NCBI GenBank assembly: GCA_027038695.1
Contig: JALWHA010000220.1
Coordinates: 1-9,225, forward strand
Length of the DNA: 9,225 nt
Source of the DNA: Acidobacteriota bacterium
GTDB lineage: Bacteria; Acidobacteriota; Holophagae; Thermotomaculales; Thermotomaculaceae
Direction: 5' to 3'
In this document: positions 1-6,624 of the stretch, piece after piece
How the letters are laid out: the number at the start of each line of letters is the position of its first letter
Position numbering within the stretch: position 1 is the first letter of the stretch
Made by a program: the position numbers and the translations under genes
The notes under the pieces: model-generated
Database searches by the model: none
What the model was told of the DNA's origin: nothing
What the model saw: only the letters and a program-made list of their open reading frames with translations

Positions 1-53
1 TGTTTTTTCATTTCTTATTAACTGTAACTTTTATAATAAATGACAATAAACTC

Positions 54-71
54 CCGTTCTTTGCGGAACGG
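54..71. promoter_or_regulatory. 18-base dyad (possible operator or weak hairpin)
   Basis: CCGTTC (54-59) and GAACGG (66-71) are perfect inverted arms around a 6-base centre TTTGCG; a T60-G65 wobble would extend an RNA stem to 7 pairs with a TTGC loop. It is the most GC-rich element of an otherwise AT-rich leader and ends 18 bases before the candidate -35 hexamer. No clean U-tract follows it on the plus strand, so it is not a convincing plus-strand terminator. On the minus strand the following bases are T-rich but interrupted. An operator for a dimeric regulator is equally possible. The inverted repeat is seen directly; its role is inferred. Confidence 0.35.
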
Positions 72-89
72 AAGAAAAATTTTAACCTC

Positions 90-118
90 TTGAAAAGTTT
101 TTTTAAAAAGTTAAACTA
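90..118 (+). promoter_or_regulatory. candidate sigma-70-type promoter for the buk operon
   Basis: TTGAAA at 90-95 resembles a -35 hexamer (TTGACA, 5 of 6). TAAACT at 112-117 resembles a -10 hexamer (TATAAT, 4 of 6) with a 16-base spacer. A start near 124 would leave a short leader before the ribosome binding site. The spacer holds an A/T block flanked by a direct repeat of AAAAGTT (93-99 and 106-112). In such AT-rich DNA, matches of this quality occur by chance, so this is only the best candidate in the leader. Confidence 0.3.
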
Positions 119-135
119 AAATTGTAATAAATTTA

Positions 136-140
136 GGGGG
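136..140 (+). promoter_or_regulatory. ribosome binding site of the butyrate kinase gene
   Basis: TTAGGGGG lies directly upstream with a 6-base spacer to the ATG at 147. It fixes the start of the butyrate kinase gene, whose protein begins at once with the family's phosphate-binding strand. Confidence 0.6.
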
Positions 141-146
141 CTTTAT

Positions 147-1214
147 ATGGATGTGGTTTTTGTGATAAATCCCGGCTCAACCTCAACAAAAGTCGGAATT
201 TTTTCAGAAAAGGGAGCGGTTAAGGAAGAAAATATCTCCCATGATTTCAATGAGTTAAAAAAATTCAAACTTGTTTCGGAGCAATTTGATTTAAGGTTTA
301 AAGAAGTTGAAAGGTTTTTTCTTGAAAATTATGACAGAGAGAAGTTCAACCTTGTGGCTGTTATGGGAAGAGGCTGCCCTTTAAAACCTCTTGAAGGTGG
401 GGTTTACGCCATTAACGAAAAACTTTTAAACGATGCAAAATCATGCAAATACTCTAACCATGCAAGCAATTTAGGCTCAATGATAGCCCATAAGCTTGCA
501 AAAGAGTTTAATGTCCCGTCTTTTATAGCAGACCCGGTTACCGTTGATAACTTCTGGGATGTTTCAAGGGTTTCGGGTTTTCCCGGAATTTTTAGAAAGT
601 GCAGGTCTCACGCATTGAATATTAAGGCAACGGCAAGAAGAGACGCAAAGGAATACGGGAAAAAACTTGAAGAGGTTAACTATGTTGTCGCTCACATTGG
701 CGGAGGAATTTCAATATGTGCACTTGAGAGGGGCAAGATAAGAGACGTAAATGACGGGCTTTTAGGGGAAGGGCCTTTTTCCCCTACAAGGGCAGGCACA
801 TTGCCGCTTAACGGGGTTATAAACCTCTGTTTTTCAGGAAAGCCTAAAGAAGAGATTGAAAAGGATTTTTCGGTTAACAGCGGTTTTCAGGGCTACCTTG
901 GAACAACTGATTTAAGAGAGGTGTTAAAGAGGGTTGACGACGGAGATAAAGAAGCGGATCTAATTTACAGAACTTTTGTTTTTCAGGTGGCAAAAGAGAT
1001 AGGCAGGGAAGCGGCTGCAATGAAAGGAAATTACGAGGCTATCCTTATTACCGGCGGGATTGCCCATTCCGAAAGGTTTATCTCCGATTTAAATAAATAC
1101 ATTTCCTTTCTCGGCAATATAAGGGTTTATCCCGGCGAAGGAGAAATGCAGGCTTTAGCCGAAGCGGCTTTTTTAGCGGTTAAAGGCGAAACAGAGATTA
1201 AAGAATACCTTTAG
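147..1214 (+). CDS. buk: butyrate kinase (or branched-chain fatty acid kinase)
   Basis: ASKHA-superfamily acyl kinase that phosphorylates ADP from butyryl phosphate (or a branched-chain acyl phosphate), yielding ATP and the free acid in the cytosol. The 355-aa length is normal for the family. Visible motifs are the N-terminal phosphate loop NPGSTSTK (8-15), GRG (74-76), SNHASNLG (103-110), the conserved block PVTVDNFWDVSR (130-141), R-SHALNIKA near 153-161, AHIGGG (182-187), NDG (202-204), EGPFSPTRAGTLP (208-220), ITGGIAHS (301-308) and EGEMQALAEA (331-340). All expected catalytic-type residues appear present. The ATG has a strong Shine-Dalgarno. It is the first gene of a three-gene operon, 9 bases upstream of the phosphotransacylase gene; the order kinase-then-transferase is the reverse of the clostridial ptb-buk order. 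Substrate chain length cannot be read from sequence, so isobutyrate or isovalerate is possible. Confidence 0.95.
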   Translation: MDVVFVINPGSTSTKVGIFSEKGAVKEENISHDFNELKKFKLVSEQFDLRFKEVERFFLENYDREKFNLVAVMGRGCPLKPLEGGVYAINEKLLNDAKSCKYSNHASNLGSMIAHKLAKEFNVPSFIADPVTVDNFWDVSRVSGFPGIFRKCRSHALNIKATARRDAKEYGKKLEEVNYVVAHIGGGISICALERGKIRDVNDGLLGEGPFSPTRAGTLPLNGVINLCFSGKPKEEIEKDFSVNSGFQGYLGTTDLREVLKRVDDGDKEADLIYRTFVFQVAKEIGREAAAMKGNYEAILITGGIAHSERFISDLNKYISFLGNIRVYPGEGEMQALAEAAFLAVKGETEIKEYL

Positions 1215-1223
1215 AGGTGAGAA

Positions 1224-2075
1224 ATGATGATTAAAGACTATAATTCTCTAATTGAAACTGCAAAGAAACAAAAGGGAAACAAAACAGTCGCAGTTGCAAT
1301 GGCAAATGAAAGAAGCGTACTTAAAGCGGTTGTAGAAAGTGTCAAACAGGAGATCGTAGACGCTATTCTGGTAGGCAATAAGAAAGAAATGGAAAAGATT
1401 GCTGATGAGCAGGGGTTTTCATTAAATGGAATGAGAATAATTGACACAAATGACGAAAAAAAGGGTGCAAAAATTTGCATTGATTTGATTTTAAAGAAAG
1501 AGGCTCACTTTTTAATGAAAGGGTTTATTAAAACCTCTACCCTTTTAAAAGCGGTTTTCAAGGCAAAGGAGTTGAAGGAAAGGGATGTTATATCCCACAT
1601 AGCGGTTCTTGACTTGCCAAACAGGGATAAACTTTTCTTTTTCACAGACGGGGGAATTGTTGAAAAACCGAATAAAGAACAGAAGGTTGCAATTATTGAA
1701 AACCTTATCTCTGTGGCAAATTCATTGGGGATTGATTCCCCTTCTTTCGGCTTTATCTCTCCTTACAAAGATTTTATTGAGCAAGAGAATACTGAAGTTA
1801 TTAAAAAAATAGAAGAAAAGTACAAAAATGTCACCGTTTATCCCGCATTGGAGCCCGGAGAGGCTTTTAAAAACCACGACGGGCTTATTGTTAACGCAAT
1901 AGAAGAGTGCAATATTGTTACGAAAGGTTTTAGCCTTTTCAGCGATACTGTTTTTGCGGGAATTATTGCAGGAACAAAGGTGCCTATTTGCCTTGTTTCA
2001 AGGTCTGACACCGAAAGGAACAAAGCGGCATCCCTGGCATTAGGCGCAATATTCGCAAACAGGGAGGATATATGA
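1224..2075 (+). CDS. ptb: phosphate butyryltransferase-like protein with altered central region
   Basis: Member of the phosphate acetyl/butyryltransferase family, which converts acyl-CoA + phosphate to acyl phosphate + CoA and so feeds the kinase upstream. It has 283 aa, slightly short for Ptb (about 300). The N-terminal half matches well: VAVAMANERSVLKAV (22-36), DAILVGNKKEM (46-56), LMKGFIKTSTLLKAV (97-111), SHIAVLDLPNRDKLFFFTDGG (124-144). The C-terminal active-site block is also kept: GIIAGTKVPICLVSRSDT (246-263), with S259, R260 and D262. Between about 172 and 245 the usual AVEVxNPKM, RGQ, DGPLALD-ALS and AGxAD segments are unrecognisable, and the stretch is some 20 residues shorter. The downstream gene carries those segments. 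GAGGTGAG precedes tandem ATGs at 1224 and 1227, and either could initiate. The stop overlaps the next start as ATGA. Family membership is firm; activity on its own is uncertain. Confidence 0.85.
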   Translation: MMIKDYNSLIETAKKQKGNKTVAVAMANERSVLKAVVESVKQEIVDAILVGNKKEMEKIADEQGFSLNGMRIIDTNDEKKGAKICIDLILKKEAHFLMKGFIKTSTLLKAVFKAKELKERDVISHIAVLDLPNRDKLFFFTDGGIVEKPNKEQKVAIIENLISVANSLGIDSPSFGFISPYKDFIEQENTEVIKKIEEKYKNVTVYPALEPGEAFKNHDGLIVNAIEECNIVTKGFSLFSDTVFAGIIAGTKVPICLVSRSDTERNKAASLALGAIFANREDI

Positions 2076-2677
2076 ATAAAAAAGAGATAATAGACTTTTT
2101 TGACAATTTCTATAGCGGTGAAGACAAAAAATACATATTAGAATTACACTTTGATCTTGAAACCTCAAAACTTTTTGAATCCCTCTCCTCACAGTACAAA
2201 AAAACCTTTTCTTCGGTTGTTAAAGTTGAAATAGAAGACAGGGTATTTCTTGTTTCAGACCCGTACATAAATATTCCACCTTCTTTGAAAACCTTTATAA
2301 AAACAGTTTCAAACGCAATTGCTGTAGCAAAGGAAATCGGGATAAAACAACCGAAAGCGGCAGTTTTGTCCGCTGTTGAGCTTGTAAACCTTAATATGGA
2401 ATCCTCCGTTTACGGGGCTGTGGCCGAAGCAATGGCAAAAAGGGGGCAATTCGGGAAAGACGTTTTTGTTGAAGGGCCTCTTTCAATGGATGTAGCATTA
2501 TCTGAAAAAGCAGCAAAGGAAAAGAAGGTTTTAACAGAGGTTGCAGGAAAAGCAAATATCCTCTTATGCCACAGGGGAAGCATTGCAAGGGGAATCGTTG
2601 AAGGCCTGGAATTTACTGGCAAAGCAAAGGTTGAAAAATTTTTAACAGACGGGAGCAACGTTTTCAAAGTAATTTAA
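2072..2677 (+). CDS. short phosphotransacylase-like protein (Ptb paralogue lacking both ends)
   Basis: 201 aa, related to the middle of phosphate butyryltransferases. Residues 49-68 align with the family segment SHVAVF...LLFLTDxAxN, followed by KTVSNAIAVAKEIGIKQPKAAVLSAVELVN (77-106), AKRGQF (122-127), VEGPLSMDVALSEKAA (133-148) and VAGKANILLC (157-166). The first roughly 100 family residues, including the MKG loop, are replaced by about 45 unrelated residues. The protein ends at FKVI, just where the family's V-L-T-S-R-A-D-S active-site motif should start, so S-R-x-D is absent. AGGGAGG precedes the ATG by a few bases, and the ATGA overlap with the upstream gene implies coupled, near-equimolar translation. 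Codon use resembles its neighbours and the frame is clean, so it is not a decaying pseudogene by eye. It may be a partner subunit of the upstream protein (inference); a regulatory or inactive paralogue is the alternative. Confidence 0.75.
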   Translation: MNKKEIIDFFDNFYSGEDKKYILELHFDLETSKLFESLSSQYKKTFSSVVKVEIEDRVFLVSDPYINIPPSLKTFIKTVSNAIAVAKEIGIKQPKAAVLSAVELVNLNMESSVYGAVAEAMAKRGQFGKDVFVEGPLSMDVALSEKAAKEKKVLTEVAGKANILLCHRGSIARGIVEGLEFTGKAKVEKFLTDGSNVFKVI

Positions 2678-3416
2678 ATTTTTTCAATTTACCTTCAATC
2701 TCTTTAAGAGAAACAGGCTTTAAAAGGTAATCGTCACACAGATCTTTTTTTAATTTTGCAGGGTTTACTCCCGTGGTAAATATCACCGGGAATCTTTTTA
2801 GCCTTTTTTTCCTTAATTTGCTTACAAAGTCATATCCGCTTATTTCAGGCATCATAATATCAACAAAGCAAACGGAAGGGCTTAACTCCTCTTTTTCAAT
2901 ATCATTTAATAATTTTTTGCCGCTTTTATAAGTTTTGACTTTTAGGCCTAAACATTGTGATAGGTTTTTAAATATATTCAAAATGTAATCTTCATCGTCT
3001 AAAAAAACAATTACCCCGTTATCATTTTCTTTTCTTATCCTTGAGCGAGTAGCAGGATACAATTTTTCCATAATATCACTTTTAATTCTTCTATTAAATT
3101 CTATTACTTTCTTAAACTTGTCATATCCCGGAATATTCGGAGGAATCCTTTCAGGGGAATCATGTGTGTCAACATTAAACAACAGATCATTCTCCTCAAT
3201 TTTAACAACCAATTTCATATGAGGATAAAATATATTACCGAGCCTTAAAGCAAATACATTCTCATCAACCCTTTCAAAAAAATCATAATTAAACAGTTCA
3301 CTTTCTTTGCTTTGTTCTAACCGTTCAACAACATTCTTGATTTTTTCAGGCATATCCCTTTGAGGAAAAGCGATTTCAGTGTATATTTTGATAGCGGTTA
3401 TTAATTTATCTTTCAT
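2664..3416 (-). CDS. response regulator: unrecognised N-terminal domain plus C-terminal receiver
   Basis: 250 aa, cytosolic. Residues 134-247 form a complete receiver domain: acidic cluster D140, D141, D143, phosphoacceptor D186 in VDIMMPEISGYD, switch T214/T215, and K233 in LLKP. The phosphoacceptor and surrounding residues are intact, so phosphorylation is expected. Residues 1-125 are a separate domain with an LRLGNIFYPHMKLVV segment (58-71) followed by NVDTHD (81-86). I believe a similar FYPHMKL/DTHD pattern occurs in small uncharacterised bacterial proteins, but I cannot name the family. No helix-turn-helix, GGDEF, HD-GYP or other known output is visible. The receiver at the C-terminus is the less usual orientation. 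The start ATG overlaps the upstream kinase stop (ATGA) and has GGAGAAGGT before it. Last gene of the minus operon; its 3' end overlaps the convergent gene by 14 bases. Confidence 0.8.
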   Translation of the reverse strand: MKDKLITAIKIYTEIAFPQRDMPEKIKNVVERLEQSKESELFNYDFFERVDENVFALRLGNIFYPHMKLVVKIEENDLLFNVDTHDSPERIPPNIPGYDKFKKVIEFNRRIKSDIMEKLYPATRSRIRKENDNGVIVFLDDEDYILNIFKNLSQCLGLKVKTYKSGKKLLNDIEKEELSPSVCFVDIMMPEISGYDFVSKLRKKRLKRFPVIFTTGVNPAKLKKDLCDDYLLKPVSLKEIEGKLKKFKLL

Positions 3417-4660
3417 ACCTTCTCCGGAATAATTATTTTTACGATTGTTCCTCTGTCTTTTTCACTTTCAAGGATTAAACTTCCTCTAATCATTTCAACT
3501 AACTTTTTGCACATAGGAAGCCCAAGCCCCAAACCTTTAAGTTGATGGGTTTTGTAATGTTCCACATCAATAAACTGCACAAAGGGGACAAAAGCCTGCT
3601 GAACCTGTTTTTCAGTCATTCCTATACCGGTATCCTTAATCTCTAAAATAAAATTTTCTCCCGATTCATTACACAAAATATCAATTTTACCGTGTTCTTT
3701 GTTGAAGACAATAGCATTTCTGATTATAGGGTCAATTATCTCAACCAAAAATTCCCTGTTAACTTTAACCTTGAAATGATGAGAACACTCCATTGAAACC
3801 TTAAGCGATTTTGCCCTTATAAAATCCCTGTACCTTAACAAAACCTCGTCAATCGCCTTCGCAAGTTTAACAGGTTTTTTACCTCTGATTTCAAAATCAA
3901 AGGTGTTAAATCTTGATATTTGATCCATTAATTTCTTTATTCGCAAACTTGATTCCACCACTTGATTAAGCAATTCGTTTCCTTCATACCCTAATTCCGC
4001 AAAAAACTTTATCTGCAAAAGTTCCGAATTTCCTAAAATTGAAGAAAGAGGACCTTTTATTTCGTGAAATATAAAGTCAAGAAAATCCTGCCTGAATTTT
4101 ATCAAAGCTTCCAACTTTAATTTAGCCCTATCCGCTTCAACGTACAAACTGTTTATAGTCATGCTTTTTTGCTGCAATTCCCTGTTTACTCTTGTTAATT
4201 CTTCAACCTTTTCCTGCAACGAAATAACTATCTCATTTGTAATAGCATCAAAAGAATCCATATCAACGCTTTGCCTTTTCTTAACCTTCTCTTCCCTCAA
4301 ATATTTATCTACAAGTCCTATAAGTGCTTTTTTTTCAATCGGTTTTGAGATAAAATCCTGACAAACTGTTAACATCTTTTTTTCAACTTCAACATCTGTT
4401 TGAGAAGTCATCGCAATAAGCACAGAATTTTCAAGCCCTTTCATATTCTTTAACCTGATAGCGGTAGCAAATCCATTTAATACAGGCATTACAACGTCTA
4501 TAAAAATTATGTCCGGTTTTTCTTTTTCAGCGATCTTTATCCCCTTTAGCCCGTTCTCTGCCAGAAAAATCTTGCACTTATCACATACAAGAGAAGAAAC
4601 CTCGTTGTAGATAAAGTCTCTTATAGGTTTTGAATCATCAATTATCAGTATATTTTTCAA
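3413..4660 (-). CDS. receiver-histidine kinase hybrid, cytosolic (TTG start)
   Basis: 415 aa, no membrane segments. Order: receiver domain 1-122 (D8, D9, phosphoacceptor D55 in FIDVVMP, T85, K106 in ISKP); a probable coiled coil at about 138-185; HisKA dimerisation helix with H199 in FHEIKGPL; HATPase_c domain to the end with N-box N315, G1 box DTGIG (343-347) and G2 box GLGLGLP (376-382). All catalytic residues appear intact. The receiver-first layout is typical of kinases that take a signal from an upstream phosphodonor. The start is TTG at 4660: an in-frame stop lies at 4687-4685 with no ATG between, AAAGGGAG sits 7 bases upstream, and the receiver strand KNILIIDD begins immediately. It overlaps the 3' end of tsaE by 23 bases and the response regulator start by 4, so that regulator is the likely phosphotransfer partner (inference). 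Confidence 0.88.
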   Translation of the reverse strand: MKNILIIDDSKPIRDFIYNEVSSLVCDKCKIFLAENGLKGIKIAEKEKPDIIFIDVVMPVLNGFATAIRLKNMKGLENSVLIAMTSQTDVEVEKKMLTVCQDFISKPIEKKALIGLVDKYLREEKVKKRQSVDMDSFDAITNEIVISLQEKVEELTRVNRELQQKSMTINSLYVEADRAKLKLEALIKFRQDFLDFIFHEIKGPLSSILGNSELLQIKFFAELGYEGNELLNQVVESSLRIKKLMDQISRFNTFDFEIRGKKPVKLAKAIDEVLLRYRDFIRAKSLKVSMECSHHFKVKVNREFLVEIIDPIIRNAIVFNKEHGKIDILCNESGENFILEIKDTGIGMTEKQVQQAFVPFVQFIDVEHYKTHQLKGLGLGLPMCKKLVEMIRGSLILESEKDRGTIVKIIIPEKV

Positions 4661-5093
4661 AGGTAAACTCCCTTTCGCTTTCCCCTAACCTCTTTATTTC
4701 CAGAATATAAATATCTCCTTCAACATACTCTTCAATCTCTTGAATAAATTTCTTTCCCCACTCTATTAATGTAATCCCTTTGTCCTGCATTTCCATCAAT
4801 TCGTCAAAAAAAACGTCATTTCCCTCTAAAATTCTGTAAAAATCTACATGATAAACAACAAGTTCCGTTCCATTGTAAACATTTATCAAGGTAAAGGTAG
4901 GGCTTGAAACATAATCCGGGTTAATATTGAAATATTCTACAAAACCCCTTGTAAAGGTTGTTTTTCCGCTGCCTAAATCACCGTTTAAAATTAGAATATC
5001 CCCCTTTTTTAACAAGGGTGCTATCTTCTCCTTGGCCATTTTATAGGTTTCTTCAACACTTTTGGTAACAAACTTCAATTTATCAGATACCAT
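4638..5093 (-). CDS. tsaE: tRNA threonylcarbamoyladenosine biosynthesis ATPase TsaE
   Basis: P-loop ATPase that works with TsaB and TsaD in making N6-threonylcarbamoyladenosine (t6A37) on ANN-decoding tRNAs. 151 aa, the usual length. Visible: Walker A GDLGSGKTT (38-46), the family signature SSPTFTL (63-69), YHVDFYR (81-87, containing the conserved D84), and LIEWGKK (109-115). The C-terminal strand is intact. The ATG at 5093 lies 11 bases inside the end of the NAD(P)HX-repair gene and has no clear Shine-Dalgarno, so translation is probably coupled to that gene. The neighbour order repair enzyme-tsaE matches the well-known yjeF-yjeE pairing of E. coli. tsaB and tsaD are not in this window. Its last 23 bases overlap the start of the hybrid kinase gene. 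Confidence 0.95.
   Translation of the reverse strand: MVSDKLKFVTKSVEETYKMAKEKIAPLLKKGDILILNGDLGSGKTTFTRGFVEYFNINPDYVSSPTFTLINVYNGTELVVYHVDFYRILEGNDVFFDELMEMQDKGITLIEWGKKFIQEIEEYVEGDIYILEIKRLGESEREFTFEKYTDN
4668..4675 (-). promoter_or_regulatory. ribosome binding site for the TTG-initiated hybrid kinase, inside tsaE
   Basis: Read on the minus strand, AAAGGGAG lies 7 bases before the TTG at 4660. It sits within the last codons of tsaE, so kinase translation starts while tsaE is still being read. It supports TTG as the start because no in-frame ATG lies between the upstream stop and the first receiver residues. Confidence 0.65.
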
Positions 5094-6621
5094 AATTCAA
5101 CGCTTTTGAAATATTCTCAATAATATCCCCTGCCACAACACCTTCCCTTCCTGTTCTTGCTTCAGCAATCTCTCCCGCCAAACCATGCGCTGCAACCCCC
5201 AACATTACCCCGTCAAGAATTGAATATCCCTGACATAGCATAGAGGTTATTACCCCGCCTAAAACATCTCCGCTGCCTGCTGTACCTAAAGCATTGCTTC
5301 CAGTGTTATTTACAAACAATTTATCTTCATAACCAATTACTGTTTGGTAACCTTTTAAAACCACAACCGCCCCTGTTTTTTCTGCTACCTCTTTTGCCGT
5401 ATCTATCCTGTTTTCATTTATCTCTTTTGTTGAATAGCCTGTAAGTGCTGCCATCTCCCCCGGATGAGGGGTTAAAACAACGCTTTTCCCTTTGCAAATT
5501 TCGGAAAGTTCCTCAAAATTAAAGTTCTTAAAAACATCTGCATCTAACACAAAAGGCTTATCAAATAGATTTAAAACCTTTTTGACAATGCTTTTCTGGT
5601 AATCCCCAACCCCCAATCCCTGACCAATTAAAACTGCAGATTTGTCTTTTAAAAAATCTTTTAAAGATTCATCATCTGATTTTACTTTTGCAAGGTAAAA
5701 CATAACTTCAGGGTAAAAAGAAGAAACAAGGGGATAATCGCTCTGGTCAATGTAAACCGTTGAAAGCCCGCAACCGCTTTTCAAGGCGGCAAATGAAGCA
5801 AGTATTGAGGCGCCTAATTTCCCTCTCTCCCCCGATATTATCGCCGCATGGCCGAAGGTGCCTTTGTGGGAATCTTCTGAAAAATCCTTTTTAAAAGCAG
5901 GGATATCACCTTTTTCAACAAGTGAAAAATACTTCCCTACCCTTTTAAAAACAAACTCCGGTATTGTTATCCAATCTTCAACCACCTTTCCACATGACTT
6001 ACAGGCAGGATAAAGCACATGACAGGGCTTCATTTTCCCGAAAGTAACGGTTAAATCGGATTTAATATGAGAAAAAGAATCAATACTTTTATCGGCAAAT
6101 AACCCTGAAGGGATGTCAACACTTAAAACAAAACCGTTGAATTCATTGTTTATAGCGTCTATCACCTCTTTGTAAAAACCTGATACAGGCTTGGATAACC
6201 CTGTTCCGAATATTCCGTCAACAACTATGTCCATATCATTCAACAAATTTTTAAAAACATCTATTCCTTTTTCTCTTTCTTTGTCTATTACCTCAACCTC
6301 AATGGGATAATTCCTTATAATTTCAAGCTGAAACTTTGCGTCTCCATTATAGTCCCTTCTTTTTGCAAGAAGGGCAATTTTAACATCAACGCCCATTGAC
6401 ACCAATTGCCTTGCCACAACAATTGCGTCGCCTCCATTGTTACCTTTGCCTGCAACACAGAGCACTTTCTTATCAATTAGATTATTGCCGAATACCTTTT
6501 TTAACTCCCTGACACATGCCGTACCTGCATGCTCCATAAGGATTATGCCGTTGGAATTAAGCATTTCTATAGTAATCCTATCCGCCTCCCTCATATTGGA
6601 TGAATCAACTATATATTTCAT
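5083..6621 (-). CDS. nnr: bifunctional NAD(P)H-hydrate epimerase / ADP-dependent NAD(P)H-hydrate dehydratase
   Basis: Repairs hydrated NADH/NADPH: the N-terminal YjeF-type domain epimerises R- to S-NAD(P)HX, and the C-terminal ribokinase-like domain dehydrates the S form with ADP. 512 aa, the normal length of the fused enzyme. Epimerase part (about 1-225): GKGNNGGDA (58-66), VDGIFGTGL (134-142), SVDIPSG (167-173). Dehydratase part (about 240-505): HKGTFGHAAIISG (252-264), IGQGLG (332-337), LTPHPGEMA (383-391), LKGYQTVI (422-429), and the nucleotide/catalytic loop NALGTAGSGDVLGG (443-456), with D452 the expected base. Three cysteines (C200, C207, C210) cluster near the domain junction. The ATG at 6621 has AAAGGGGGAA upstream, and 3 bases separate it from the histidine kinase stop. 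It overlaps tsaE by 11 bases. Identification is secure. Confidence 0.96.
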   Translation of the reverse strand: MKYIVDSSNMREADRITIEMLNSNGIILMEHAGTACVRELKKVFGNNLIDKKVLCVAGKGNNGGDAIVVARQLVSMGVDVKIALLAKRRDYNGDAKFQLEIIRNYPIEVEVIDKEREKGIDVFKNLLNDMDIVVDGIFGTGLSKPVSGFYKEVIDAINNEFNGFVLSVDIPSGLFADKSIDSFSHIKSDLTVTFGKMKPCHVLYPACKSCGKVVEDWITIPEFVFKRVGKYFSLVEKGDIPAFKKDFSEDSHKGTFGHAAIISGERGKLGASILASFAALKSGCGLSTVYIDQSDYPLVSSFYPEVMFYLAKVKSDDESLKDFLKDKSAVLIGQGLGVGDYQKSIVKKVLNLFDKPFVLDADVFKNFNFEELSEICKGKSVVLTPHPGEMAALTGYSTKEINENRIDTAKEVAEKTGAVVVLKGYQTVIGYEDKLFVNNTGSNALGTAGSGDVLGGVITSMLCQGYSILDGVMLGVAAHGLAGEIAEARTGREGVVAGDIIENISKALNYGI

Positions 6622-6624
6622 ATA

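Noticed and set aside
1..11. Possible divergent gene start on the minus strand (ATG-AAA-AAA)
   Set aside because: Only three codons are visible before the window ends, and the preceding bases give no clear Shine-Dalgarno. It cannot be supported.
32..37. Perfect TATAAT as a -10 element in the leader
   Set aside because: No reasonable -35 lies 15-19 bases upstream within the window, and such hexamers are frequent in AT-rich leaders. The pair at 90-118 is a better, though weak, candidate.
1609..1812. Alternative-frame reading frame inside the 283-aa Ptb-like gene, considered as a sign of frameshift
   Set aside because: Its translation shows no Ptb central motif, and the main frame is continuous with good codon use. 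The altered core is not explained by a frameshift.
2630..2646. AT-only imperfect inverted repeat near the end of the ptb-like gene as a minus-strand terminator
   Set aside because: It contains a mismatch, almost no GC pairs, and no following U-tract on the minus strand.
2391..2667. Two minus-strand reading frames opposite the 201-aa Ptb-like gene
   Set aside because: They mirror a well-supported coding frame, have no recognisable domain and no convincing ribosome binding site.
4806..4813. Eight-base A run in tsaE as a programmed slippage site
   Set aside because: It encodes ordinary Val-Phe-Phe in frame, the protein is complete, and A/T runs of this size are expected in this base composition.
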